Assembly (NCBI GenBank): GCA_029215795.1
Contig: JARDYH010000003.1
Span: 260,889,062-260,953,061 of the forward strand
From: Anniella stebbinsi
Lineage: Eukaryota > Chordata > Lepidosauria > Squamata > Anniellidae
Reading direction: 5' to 3'
Length of the DNA stretch: 64,000 bases
In this document: piece by piece, positions 22,561-33,794 of the stretch
Numbering within the stretch: the stretch's first letter is position 1
Layout: each line of letters begins with the position of its first letter
Program-made: the position numbers and the translations under genes
Notes under the pieces: generated by a model
What the model saw: the letters and a program-made list of their open reading frames with translations, nothing else
What the model was told of the DNA's origin: nothing
Database searches by the model: none

Positions 22561-22636
22561 GTTATAAATAGCAGGGGAGGGATGTGGCAGCAGGAAGAGT
22601 GATTTGATGGTGAAATCATACTGCCTGGATACTCAG

Positions 22637-23161
22637 TGTTGTGTCTATGTCGAACTCCCTGCTTCAAGGGGATGAAATCTCAGACAGCGATTCTGATCCT
22701 GGAGAAGGAATGCAACAGGCGGGGGAGTTGGTGCCAGAAGGAGAACACTTTCCCACAGCGGACACGGGAGATAATTCCCAAGGAGACGCTCCTAACCGAG
22801 GAGAGAATACTTTCTCTTCTGAGACAAAGAGTCTCCAAGATGCAGTTGCTCGCAGAAAGTTAAAGAGAAAGGATTTCAAACTTAAAACCGCCCGCCGCTC
22901 AGAGAGGCTAGCGAACAAAGCCCTACAGGCTAATTCGTCTTAATTATGTGACTCTGCTCTCTTTCTCTCTCAGTTAACTCAACTGAATAGCTTGCTTATC
23001 TAACAAGCCTCTGGGCAAAAGGACCTTTTGCTAAGTTTGTTTCCTCTTACTTGCTGGAGGAGAGAGGAGGATCGTCTTTTGTATAATAAAGGATTGTATT
23101 TTCCCTCAAAGGGGTCTCTTTATTGTCCTCACCATACGTTAGAACTTACAGAGTCACGACA
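22637..23161 (+). mobile_element. Solo LTR of an LTR retrotransposon
   Basis: It starts TGTTGTGTC and ends GTCACGACA, so it has TG...CA ends. It is flanked by an exact 5-bp duplication CTCAG (22632-22636 and 23162-23166). A polyadenylation signal AATAAA lies at about 23085, followed by GT/T-rich sequence. A second LTR and internal genes are absent nearby, so this is a solo LTR left by recombination. A Ty3/gypsy-type origin is my guess; no internal sequence is left to decide. The first 300 bases hold an open frame described separately. Confidence 0.8.
22641..22943 (+). CDS. Open frame inside the solo LTR (100 aa), function unknown
   Basis: The frame is open from the LTR start to a TAA at 22941-22943. 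The first ATG in frame is at 22647. The protein has an acidic serine-rich half (SDSDSDPGEG) and a basic tail (RRKLKRKDFKLKTARRSERL) that looks like a nuclear or nucleic-acid binding signal. Since it starts at the LTR edge, it could be the C-terminal end of a polyprotein or accessory protein that read into the 3' LTR of the parent element. In a solo LTR it has no upstream coding part, so it is at most a relic. Confidence 0.4.
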   Translation: MSMSNSLLQGDEISDSDSDPGEGMQQAGELVPEGEHFPTADTGDNSQGDAPNRGENTFSSETKSLQDAVARRKLKRKDFKLKTARRSERLANKALQANSS

Positions 23162-23434
23162 CTCAGTCTCAAGAAGGAACAGGGGTGGAAGAGTCTGTGG
23201 ACATTCATTTTAGGCTCTGCACATCAGGGTCCTAGACCTGCTCCAGGGATTACTGGGAGCCAGAAAATGTTGGATCATCCATTTTTGAACATATAAAATC
23301 CAGCTGTTCTCAGAAGTGTTTTTCCATCCTGAGTGAAGCACACAGGCTCTTTTAACTGGTGGACAACAGAAAGAATTTAGTCTTTATATTAACAAAGCAG
23401 AGGATAATTTTAGATTTTGTATACTATTTTGTAT

Positions 23435-23492
23435 TCGGTGTTGTTCCCTGCCTCAATCCAAAGGGAGAGGCGTGTAAGAAATAAATATATGA
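23435..23492 (+). mobile_element. LINE 3' tail (CCCCGCCTC stem family)
   Basis: 'ggtgttgttccctgcctcaatccaaagggagaggcgtgtaagaaataaat' is the third copy of the terminus seen at 2491 and 6255. Confidence 0.7.
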
Positions 23493-23770
23493 TGATGGAG
23501 ATGTTTTTTTCTAGGTTAAATAAGATCAATTGAAGCCAAATCTCGTATCTTTATCCAATATTTGGAGGGGATGAACCCTCAGAGAACAAAGTCCCAGCTT
23601 CTGGTGGTATAAATTCCTCCAGTGTAGAGCCCCACTGTAGAATAGCATCATTTGGCAATCTCCAACTCTCACAAAAAAACACAGGTAGCAAGGTTAACCA
23701 TAAATGAACTGCTAAAATCTATATTACTCCAATACTTTCATTAAGCAACCAAAAATAAATCACAAAAAAT

Positions 23771-23806
23771 GTACAAGCTTTTGACATTTCCATATATCTT
23801 CATCAG
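23771..23806 (-). ncRNA. Hammerhead-like core motif, decayed (candidate)
   Basis: On the minus strand it reads CTGATGA, then 'agatatatggaaatgt', then CAAAAGCTTGTAC. A functional core would have CGAAA where CAAAA stands. It is a sibling of the copy at 22515, with similar spacing. Confidence 0.3.
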
Positions 23807-23924
23807 GCAAGTAATTATAAAAAGCAGGTGGTGGTAGCGGAAATAGCAGGTTGGGTTTGTTTTTTTACATGGCAGAATAAACATGGATGTCCTTCAAATG
23901 TGGGTGTTTTAGCAGGTTTAAATG

Positions 23925-24046
23925 TACAGATTGTGTGTATGTTGTATGTTTTTGCTGTTTTAATTTTTGTATATTGTTTTTAATTGTTTTTAATCCTATG
24001 TAAACCGCCCAGAGAGCTTCGGCTATGGGGCGGTATACAAATGTAA

Positions 24047-24077
<31 letters not shown>

Positions 24078-24080
24078 ATC
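23925..24080 (+). mobile_element. L2 LINE 3' end
   Basis: A 3' UTR with 'gtgtatgttgtatgtttttgctg', then the intact stem 'aaccgcccagagagcttcggctatggggcggtat' and eight TAAA units. It is the clearest example in the window of the L2 terminal hairpin. Confidence 0.85.
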
Positions 24081-24089
24081 TGAAACATA

Positions 24090-25480
24090 TGCTTGTTAAA
24101 AAAGTCAAGTAAGCATCCTTGACTTCAATTGGATTGAGGAAGTGTAAATCCAGATCTTCAAAACCTTGTCTGATAAATTTCACTGGCCTTTTAGTTTTTC
24201 TCAAAATTGCTTAGATACATTTGTCTAAGTAAGAACTCTCAGATTCTCTTAGGGTGCAAATTCCACCCCTAATCAATTCTGTAGCAAATGCCACCTCAAA
24301 ACATCATTGTGTTTCATATCTGTGTGCTATATTTGATTTCCTGGTGACTGATCTGGCCACAAGGTTACAATGCAGAGAGAAACCCTATGGCCTTTTGACA
24401 GTATGAGCAGTATGAAATATATTTGCAAAACTCCTACACCAACCTGCATAATAGGCTTGTAAATATTTATCCAAAATAGTTATTTGATCTTCTCCATTTT
24501 TCTCATAAGCATACCGTTCTCACAAGTTTGGTTTCCATGAAGAAACAAAAGAAATATTAATGTATATTCCTGTATGAGATTGAATCATTTTGATTCCAAT
24601 AGAGGTAGTCTAACAGAAATATTTGTAGCTGACATGTCATTTGCATATTATGATAATTATGGATGTTGCCTCAGAGACATGTTTTTGCATGTAGAAAACT
24701 GATTTTGAGACCAGGAGATCTAGATTTTTATATATGATTTAGTCATATGTTCCACTGTATTAAGTGAAAACATAAAATTTGAATGTACGTAAGCACACAA
24801 ATGCATGTAAAAATACTTAACATGTGTAAAAGGCAGTCCAGTGAACACAGATTTCTGTTCTCCACAGGAGAACTCACTGGATTTGGGAAGATTGGTAAGA
24901 TGCCTTATTTACTATGATGTTTTGCTCTTCACAAGCCTTGTTTCTAGAAATGTATCTTGATGTTGTTCTGATTTCTGCTTGTACCAGCTTTGCATGTTTT
25001 GACTTTATTCTGTGCTAGGTATGATGGACTTGAAATATGTAAAAGACAGAAAAAGCCAAAAGCTTGGCCTCTGAGAGTTGTTACTGAACTAAAGCCCTAT
25101 GTGAGTAATACCAGAAATCAATAAAACCCTGTATTTCCTGGTGACAACTTGTCCTGAGGAAAATCGAGTGGGAGTGGTTACCTGTTTGTCTAGGGGAGGG
25201 GGAGCTTAATACTGGAATTCCTTTTTATGGAATTCCTGGATGAGGGCAGATTTGTCACAGAACCCATTGAATACTGGTGATTCCCCACCCCAAGGCCATA
25301 GACAAAGCTATGGCCTTGGACAGGAACATCCCACTGGGATTTCCACACGCCACCCCAGCCACCACCTGTTGACGTCTGTCCCAGTCTCCAGCCAGATAAG
25401 AGAAATACAAGAAAGGAGATGCTGTAATAAAAGCCTCCGTTGTTCCTCTCACGTTGCCTGTTATTTACTAGCAGGGCTTA
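24090..25480. other. No gene; possible LTR remnant at 25150-25475
   Basis: Mostly featureless. 25420-25470 has AATAAAAGCC followed by a T/C-rich stretch, like an LTR R-U5 region. I find no TG/CA ends with a target duplication, so I do not call an element. Confidence 0.3.
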
Positions 25481-25483
25481 GAA

Positions 25484-25798
25484 TACTGCTGTGCTGAATC
25501 GTGCCCCCTATTTTCCATAATTTTACTCTCCCTGCAAAACAGGCATTGTTCTTTCTGCCTCTTTCTCAAGGGGGGAAGATTATTTGAGAATTTTATACAT
25601 GGAGAGGGGGGCAGGGTCTCCAAATACCCTTTTTAACATGTAGCTGGTTGTTGAGGGGCCTTCTTTCTATATATTTTATTAACACCCCATGGCACTTGGA
25701 GTCCAGCAGTTCTTCCTGGATGCCTATTGGAGGCCATGTGACTTCTCCCTCTCCAATAGGTATTCAGGAAGAATTGTCAGGTTCCTACAAATCCCAGG

Positions 25799-25837
<39 letters not shown>

Positions 25838-26021
25838 AAAAGAAGGACCCTCAACAACTGCCTACACTTAAAAAGGTATGTGGACACCCTATCCTCTTTT
25901 CCAAGGAGAAAATTCTCCGAAATTCTCACCTCTCCCAGACTCTTCCAGCAGAGTTTTTGTTCTTCCCCCTTATCTATGAAAAGCCAAAAATGGAATAATC
26001 AAAATTTTTGGCACAGCACTA
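25484..26021. mobile_element. hAT-type non-autonomous element with perfect 8-bp TSD
   Basis: The ends are TACTGCTGTGCTGAATC and TTTGGCACAGCACTA, and the flanks are GCTTAGAA at 25476-25483 and again at 26022-26029, an exact 8-bp duplication. The interior is related to the element at 15178-16985. A (TA)n run lies at 25802-25832. It has no coding capacity. Confidence 0.85.
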
Positions 26022-26029
26022 GCTTAGAA

Positions 26030-27210
26030 TAGATGGAAGGCTTCAAGAACAATCTTCGCGGATTATGCTCTTTAGCCATTAAACTCATTTCACAACTGTG
26101 TTGCTGCACAGGGGGGGAACTGGCTTCTCCAAACCTTCAGTGCCAAATACATTTGCTTCCATCTGTGCATGGATTGATTGTTCTAGTCTTCATGGTAAAG
26201 CGTTATCTTAAGATGTCCCTCTAGTGCTCTCATTTTCTCTCACCAGCTGGATTCCAATTAACATATTCATGAGTAAGTTTGCATATTGGCACCTCTAATG
26301 AAGATGTGTCAAATATGTCCAGAACATTTTGATGCGTATTTTATTGCTGTTTAAAAGAACCTTGCAGTCTGTGTTTTTGTGAGGACTGCTTCTCACCTTT
26401 GATCAAGTGCTGGGCAGGACATCCAAATGCAAAATACTCATGACAAGGATGAAGAGAAATATCTCACATCTCAAGTAAAAGTCATCTGTCTCTCTGTGGG
26501 AAGACATATATTGTATATCATGATTTCTTACAATGGAAATAAAAATTTGCATGCAAATGTGTGTAACAAAACTCTGAGAGCCACTTTTGTTAGGGAATAA
26601 AATCAATTTCAATGTTTAGTGAGGCAACAGTAGGGGGACATGTGCTTTCTGGCACATGTTGTGAAGGTAAACATGCATCTGGAACGCTTCAAAGCAAAAT
26701 GTGGGTTGGGGAGGAGGATCTGCAATTGGAGAGTTGCAGGTATGGAAAGGGGATCCAATCACTCCCCCTCTTGAAGCATCTTTTACATAGCAAAAGCAAC
26801 CATCCAGGTTTTGTACCATGCATTTGCAAGTAATGATATGTTTGGCATTACAGATTTCTCAATGGCTGCAATCGGATGACACAATAGTAAACCCTGTGTC
26901 AACAGTCTATTCAACGGATGACTATTAGCATGTTGCGTTGGTGTACCGAATGGTGGTGCTGGTTCCCGTTTTCCATATGGGGATGCCACAGAGAAAGATT
27001 TGTCTTACAGTGATTCGCTCTTTGGTCCTGAATCCTGCCTTATTTCTTGATCCTACCTCCAAAACAAAAGAACTTAACACCATAGCTTACACTTTGGTAT
27101 ATTTGATAGGCCTACCTGATCCCCACCCCCATCAATTCCAAGTTTTTGCTTTGGACCCTTAGTTATACAATGAAAGACAATAATGGAATTATATAAATAT
27201 TGGCATTCAC
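26030..27210. other. No gene; a weak hammerhead-like word at about 26298
   Basis: 'ctaatgaagatgtgtcaaatatgtccagaacattttgatgcg' resembles a very decayed relative of the hammerhead-like motifs. Otherwise nothing is recognised. Confidence 0.3.

Positions 27211-27214
<4 letters not shown>

Positions 27215-27244
<30 letters not shown>
27215..27244. repeat. (TA)n microsatellite
   Basis: About 15 TA units. Confidence 0.9.
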
Positions 27245-27247
<3 letters not shown>

Positions 27248-27838
27248 GTCTCACGTGTGTTTTAATATAGGGCCAATATGAAAGTTGTCAGTTGTCTTGG
27301 CCAGATTTTAACTTTCGGTCATAGAAAATTCCTTAAAAACAAGTAGTGCAATACATATGTTTTGTTGAACTTTTCCAAGTACTACATTCATTCCACCATC
27401 CTTTGTAATATAAAAAGTGTTGTCATGTTCCATTTCGTTATCACTATTCATTTCAACACAGTGAGATTTTCCTTGGTGTATATGTTAGAAATGGTAAGAT
27501 GCCAGAAGTGGTCCTGGGGGGTTGGGGTAGAGCCTTAAACAGACCTAGTATACAAGTGGGAGGGAGCATGGCAGAGAGGTTATACCATCCTTAGCTGAGG
27601 TTATATTTCACACTTCTGAAGTGTGCCGTTTTTCAACATTACAAGAACAGCTATCATGTCTTGTATATAAAATGACTGTGACGTTGATCCACATTCCAGA
27701 AACTACGGATGGGATGGAAATTCATACAATTATCATCTTAATGTGAAGTTACCCAATGTCACAATTTTGAATCAATATGCAAACTGAAACTTAGCTATCC
27801 TTTAAAATTCACATTCTGGATTTTGCAACGGCGCTTTC

Positions 27839-27839
27839 C

Positions 27840-27873
<34 letters not shown>
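27839..27873. repeat. (AAT)n microsatellite
   Basis: Eleven AAT units. Confidence 0.9.
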
Positions 27874-27878
<5 letters not shown>

Positions 27879-28204
27879 GGCAAACCGTAATGTGTACATT
27901 AGGGGAAAGTGCACCAAAGTGTGTATGTTAGTGAAAATAATACTAGAAATGCATTATATTAGGACAATTGCTTGCAAAAACATGTACATTGGCAAAAATG
28001 CATTAAAATGCATGTATTAGGAGACATGCACAAAAAGTGTAAACATTTTCATAAGAAACAGGAAACAAATCTTCAAAGTTCAGCAGAAAATGACAGATTC
28101 TTCCTTGCCTACTAGAATGAAATAACAAAGCAGGAAAGGTGACAGCATTTAGCTGACATTATGACCTGAAATATAATACAAGTTTTGGTTGTACTTTTAT
28201 ATTG

Positions 28205-28205
<1 letters not shown>

Positions 28206-28240
<35 letters not shown>
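28206..28240. repeat. (TA)n microsatellite
   Basis: About 17 TA units directly upstream of an L2 3' end. Confidence 0.9.
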
Positions 28241-28242
<2 letters not shown>

Positions 28243-28358
28243 GGTGCTTTATATCTTGAATTGCATTTGATGGTTTTAACTTTTGTGAACCGCCCAAGAG
28301 CGCTTTGGCTATTGGGAGATATAGAAATGCAATAAATAAATAAATAAATAAATAAATG
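28241..28358 (+). mobile_element. L2 LINE 3' end
   Basis: 'gaaccgcccaagagcgctttggctattgggagatatagaaatg' and six TAAA units. Only the last ~120 bases remain. Confidence 0.8.
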
Positions 28359-28942
28359 TCTCTCATTTCTCTAGAATGAAACAGAAGATGCATTGTGATG
28401 ATGTGTGTTAAAACACAGGTCATATTCTAATCAAATCGACTACTAGCACAATTATTTAGTTATGTTAGTTAGATGGTATCCTAATGACAAGTTATAATTT
28501 AAAAAATTACCAACAATAACCCAGGAAGTAGAGAACCAGTGCACAGTGTTGATGGCTAAAGACGCTCTAGTGCTCCATTATTTTCAAAACCTACCCTTGT
28601 GCTAAATTTATTTCCATAACATTGTAAAAACATTCTTGTTACAAAGGGCTGAGTCACATATATACCGTTAATTTAAGATTTGTCACCTGATGACTCACAC
28701 TTGAAATCCTTCCATTAAGGAGTACCATGTTTGAGGAGATCTCCGGAACTATTAAAAACGCTGTATATGACAACTGAGTGGATAGGTTCACATATGGATA
28801 TCATCCTGTGATATGATGTTTCAATCATCACATATTAAGCTTGTATGAGTTTCTACCCGCAAATAACAGGATGTCTTTAGCTGAATACATAAACCAAATG
28901 GTAACTAATTAGAGCATGAGAACACAAGATGAACATGTTAAG

Positions 28943-29034
28943 AACATAGGAAGCTGTCTTATACCAGGTTAGATGATTTGTCTATCTGGCCCAGTATTGC
29001 CTGCTGTCATTGACCATGGCTCTCTCTCTCTAAC
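28943..29034 (-). mobile_element. tRNA-derived SINE, 3' part (split copy)
   Basis: 'aacataggaagctgtcttataccaggttaga..tctatctggcccagtattgcc' is the 3' body and end of the same SINE as at 55088. The copy stops at 29034 and its tRNA head appears after an insertion, at 29655-29745. Confidence 0.7.
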
Positions 29035-29654
29035 ATTTCAAGAAAAGTTGAAAATCCACCAAAAGCCTGCGGGAGCAGCTGACGCCCCCGCGTCTGACCC
29101 TCACAGGCCCAGTCAAATCTGCTCGGTGCTAGAACGGGCCCGCGCCCAACTGCCCTTGAGCCTTTGAGAGTGGTTGGGCAAAGGTCCACCTTGACCTGCA
29201 CTCTTTGTGCCTTTTCCTCCACTGCACTAATGGCGGCTGCCATAAACGCAGCAGGGGAAAATATGCAATTTCCCCAAGGCCCTATTAACAGGGCATTTAA
29301 GGCCCCCATCAGAGGAGGGAGAATCATGAGATTTCCCCAAGGCCACCCTCATTAAAGAGGAGGGAAACACACAATTTCCTTAGCCTTAAAAGCCCTCTTA
29401 TGCAAGGCTACCTTGCATTAAGAGGACCTTTAAGGCCCCAATTGGCATGGTAGGGGTGGAAAAGAGCACTTTCCAGAACCTCTGGAAAGTGTGCCATTCC
29501 GGAGGCCCCGGAAAGTGTACTTTGCCAAGGGCTCTGGAGCCTCAGGCAGCCTCCCGAGCACTCAGCAAAAGCTTGTGTGGCCCGGCTCCTTGAAGCTGGG
29601 CCAGGCAAGCAGGTTCTGACAACTCGTGGAGTGGGCCCCGCAAGAATTCTCCAA
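29035..29654. mobile_element. GC-rich insertion splitting a SINE
   Basis: About 620 bases, clearly more GC- and CpG-rich than the surroundings, lie between the two halves of a SINE. The flanks TCTCTAAC (29027-29034) and CCTCTAAT (29655-29662) match at 6 of 8 positions, consistent with an aged 8-bp duplication. Clear terminal inverted repeats are not seen. Internal words such as CTTTCCAGAACCTCTGGAAAG (29471-29491) are hairpins and recur in the element at 34339. It is probably a DNA transposon of the same group. Confidence 0.5.
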
Positions 29655-29745
29655 CCTCTAATCAGAGATCTTACACATCAGCCATAAGATGAGTAAGATG
29701 CCAGGGATTGAACCTGTGACATTCTACATACATTAGGTTGGTTCC
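29655..29745 (-). mobile_element. tRNA-derived SINE, head part (split copy)
   Basis: On the minus strand it has an exact B box of the GGTTCAATCCC form (complement of about 29703-29716), preceded by a decayed tRNA-like half and followed by 'ctggcatct'. It completes the SINE at 28943. Confidence 0.7.
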
Positions 29746-30522
29746 AATGCCATGCAAGTGGGCTTCTGCTGGTAGAAAGAAACTTCTCCATCCTCTCCTA
29801 CTCTTGCACCCCCTCCCAAATCTGCTCCATGAGGTCTCCTGGGTGGGGGGTAATTGTAGGGAGGAGGAGAAATCCTTTCTTCTAGCAGTTTCTATTCTGC
29901 TAATGGATGGCCAGCATTGGATCCAACCCATAGTATGTGCACTGCCACTGTGTTATGACCGCTCTTCCCACTGCTTTCCTGGAATGGACTACAGCCCGTG
30001 TAAAGCAGCATTTCCTTGCCAGCCAGCCAGAATGCTTTGGAAATGAAAAGAAGCCTTGCTCTATTTTTGCTTTCACAACAGATTCATGGAGCAACACTTT
30101 AGCCATGAAAAAAAAATCCTGAGGGTGGATGTGGCTTAGGAGCTGCGTGCAGGTTAACAAGCTCAGTTTATTAAGAAGCTATTCATCAGGAATAACTACT
30201 TTCAATGAACACTGGAAAGCAACATTGTTGGAAAGGCCCTACTTATGATTAAACATTATACAAACTATTTATGCACAAGAAAGAGCACTGTGGCATAATA
30301 TAGAACTATATATTAAGTGTAGTCTGTAACCTCTTTTTAAAAATTCAATTTCCAGCACATTACGGAAAAACAATGCTTCAGCTATGATAAAAGAGATTTA
30401 GTATGGAAGCATTCCACAATAGTTCTTCGCTCTGAGGGTTGCTACCCAGTTTAAGATAAGCAAAGAGTTAAGATTATCAAAGTATCCTAAGGGACCCACA
30501 GCAAGAATTATGTAATAGAAAT

Positions 30523-30939
30523 CAGGGCCGTGCAGAGGGAGGGCCAGTGGGGCCAGTTGGCCCGGGGCTCACGATTTTGAGGGGGCACTCTGACGAGGAG
30601 GTCCCCCCTTAGCTTACGCTACTGCTTCCGTAGCGTAAGCAGCCCATCGAAAAGCGAGGGGCCTGTCTTGCGGAAACAGCACAGAAGCCATCCGTTGTGA
30701 ATACCACGGTCAGACTACAAGCTCCAGAGGGCCATGCTGCATGCAGGGCTGGGTTATATGTGCCCTGAGGTGTTGTAGAACAGGTTTAATATGAGATGAA
30801 GGTGTTATGTAGAACGGACATGTTGGTGGGCACGCCCCCTTGGGGTGGCCATGTGTCATGTTGTCCTCCTTTTTTGAAATGGGAGGGGGGACACACTTCC
30901 CATCTGGCCTGGGCATATTACCAGCTCTGCACGGCCGTG
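30523..30939. mobile_element. hAT-like non-autonomous element
   Basis: The left end CAGGGCCGTGCAGAG and right end CTCTGCACGGCCGTG are inverted repeats with one mismatch. The flanks ATAGAAAT (30515-30522) and ATGGAGAT (30940-30947) agree at 6 of 8 bases, with two transitions. The interior holds further inverted words ('cttacgctactgcttcc' / 'gtagcgtaagcagc' at 30613-30643). It is non-coding. Confidence 0.7.
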
Positions 30940-31485
30940 ATGGAGATTACTAACACTGATGTATAAATACCAGCATCCCAACCCTTTTTGAAACATATAA
31001 ACACAACAATTGAAGAATCTGGAGTAAGTTTACTTTAGAGAGAATCAAATTAATAGAAGGGGGTGATATGGTGGCAGCTTTTACTATTTCAAAAGTTGGA
31101 AAGATGAAGATGGAAAATAACTGCAATCACTATATGTAGGGGCGGGGTGGGGTTGTTCAATCTAGTAGCTTTTACTGCATTTATTAGCCATCATGCTCCG
31201 GTGTGCACCAGGGTTTCCCCATTCACCACAATATATAGTGACTATAGTGTGAGGTAAAAGGAAGTTAGGGGCATCCTCAAAGTTCACCTAGGTCAGGCTA
31301 AATCCTCTGCCCTTCCATTCCACCCCCATAACTCTTTTCTACTCCTACATGCACTATTAGAACAAAGCAGATCAATTACGTTTTATGAGGAAGGGTTGGA
31401 AGGAGTATGGGAAGGCCTGAAGCCTACCCAAGAGGCGTTGGGCTTTTCTCCTCCATCCCTGGTTTTTGCCCCTGCAGCCCTTTAA

Positions 31486-31515
31486 AACACACACACACAC
31501 ACACACGCACACACA
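31486..31515. repeat. (CA)n microsatellite
   Basis: A near-perfect CA run with one CG interruption. Confidence 0.9.
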
Positions 31516-31739
31516 CTAACACATATATGTGGGAAGGGGAGAAATATTCACAAAGAGATGTCCCCACCCCCAATTTCTCTCAGGAAAAAAAATGCATAAT
31601 TTCTAATTTCATCTGAGGCAAGTTTCTATAGGAGGAATGAGGAACCTGTATCTCCAGATGTTTTCCAACTTTCATCATCGCCACACTGCATAGCCAACGG
31701 TGGCAATTGTAAAGCCATGGCGACCACTTGCCCAATGGA

Positions 31740-33780
31740 ATCAACAGAGTTCAAAAGAATTAGTGGAGGTATAAGAACCCCACTGGATACTGCCCAAAGT
31801 TACGAAGTATTATAATTTTGAGTAGAATCATTTAATTTTAAAACTGTTACCCTTGTTCCATTCCATCTTTCTAAAACAAAACTCAACAAGTCCATAGCAG
31901 CAACATCTAAGTTTTGAGGTGGTGTTTGTCATTTATGTACAGGTATCCTATCTGGTACCAAAGTAAGACAGCTGGTATTGTTCAAACAGTTATAACGTGA
32001 ATTTATGTAAGGCACAGTTGTACTTGATATATGTATAATTTGGGTCTAATTAATCACATATAAGAAAGCTATGATCAAGTACATATTTGAAGTTTGCTCT
32101 GCCAGCTGTTCTACCAGAATCTTTGCTAGATGTTTGTTTAAAATATCAAACATCATTCCTTAGTCGATTTATTCATTCAGTGTGGAGAATGGAGCCCCAC
32201 AATAAAGTATTCTTCATTTCTTCAATACCTGAGAAGAAAACTCATCTTTTGTCCATGTTCTACCCCCCCAACACACACATAGTGTGCATGTGAGTCTTAT
32301 CTTTATTTTTTTACTTTAGAGTAGGTGTGTCTGGCTCCAAGTCAGATTGGGAATAATTGTGCACTTTGTTTAAAAGAAGAAAAATACTATTCGTTAGCAT
32401 CTATGCAGGCTTCCCCCCTCTTTTTAACCACTGCAAGGGTGGACAGGATTTGGGGAATTACACAGTGTTGTAGTGAAATGTAATCTTCCCCTTCCAGTAT
32501 TAGTGGTCCCAATCCAAATCAGGGCTGCAAGCACCAGCTCTAGACTAAAAATAAGGATAAGGCTCAGCTACATTCTCTACATAACACATAGTTTGACCCT
32601 CAGTGAGAGTACTTGGTACTTGGAGTTCGAAGTGGAAGGTGACCTATCCCTTGGGATGCAAGACTTGGGGCGGAGGGGAACATGCTTTCTCCTTTATAGA
32701 TTCCTAAGAGCCAGTGCTCAGGAAAAAAAGAAAGACTTCCAATAATTATATGGCTGGGATACTCTGAAAGGAGGGAAATCGTAATTCACAAAGCTCTTAG
32801 TAAATAAAAATCAGGGGAAGAGAACACTCTTGAGTCTGCCAAAGGCAGGCTCATAGCTACCACTTGGCTCTTGAATGTAGTTCAAAGATTAATAATACAG
32901 AACTGAGCTAAATAGCATAAGCAGTGGTTATGAAGTGGAGAAGGTGGTAATTTTATTGTGTTCCTGTCTCTTTCAAAGAGGAGCTGAATTGTTAGTCTTA
33001 TTTAAAGAAGAAGAAAATGAAATCCAACTTCCAATTATTCTTTGGACTATTATGTTCCTTGTTATGTTACCTTCTCTTCCTCCCACTATGTTCACATTAG
33101 GTTTGGGATATTGGATTGGATTCCAGTATGCAATGTCCTGACCTGCACCTCCCAGAGTAATATGCAGATCAGGACTTAGTTGTCCCCTGGCTTTTTTCCC
33201 CTGTATGTTCCAACACAATTCTTGACTCCAAAAAGGTATGAAAAAGTGTTAGAACTCATTATTCCAAAAGAAAACATAATTAATGTGTATTTTTTTAAAA
33301 AAAAACAGTATTTAAAAATATGTACGTAAATATTCAAATTTTTTTTATTTTTTTTTAAAAAACAGCAGATTGTAGAAACGAGAAAGAAAGGATTCCATGA
33401 GTGAACACATGTAAAAGTGACACAGACTGAAATTAGCCTGATTCATCTATCCCTGTACACTTTGAACAGAAGCCTGCTCTCAACTGCCCCGCCCTGCCAA
33501 AAGAGAAGAATGGGTTAAAAACATAACACTTTTTTAAACTCAACCTCAAAGCATCCAGAAAACATCATTTTTGCATTCAACAGTTAACAAATCCATACAT
33601 CTCATTTTCCGAAGATGAACGTTGCCAGAATAACAGTAGCAGAACAAAACAATTCGAAAACCGGTATCCAAGAGAGATGGGCAGTACTGAGCCAGCCACA
33701 CAGCTGCACCATTAAGCAAAAATTCAGTAAAAATCAGAATGGTACAGTGTTACTGAATTAGGTATGGTTAGAGGGGATAT
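31740..33780. other. No gene recognised; A/T homopolymer tracts
   Basis: AT-rich DNA. 33290-33365 carries several long T and A runs. No family or structure is identified. Frames such as 32473-32745 have no known relatives I can name. Confidence 0.4.
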
Positions 33781-33794
33781 ACTGACATCAGAAT

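Noticed and set aside
25150..25475. LTR-like region with AATAAA followed by a C/T-rich stretch
   Set aside because: No TG...CA borders with a 4-6 bp duplication could be found.
26298..26340. Hammerhead-like word near 26298
   Set aside because: Core strands both carry substitutions (CTAATGA, CCAGAA), so it is too weak to call even as a candidate.
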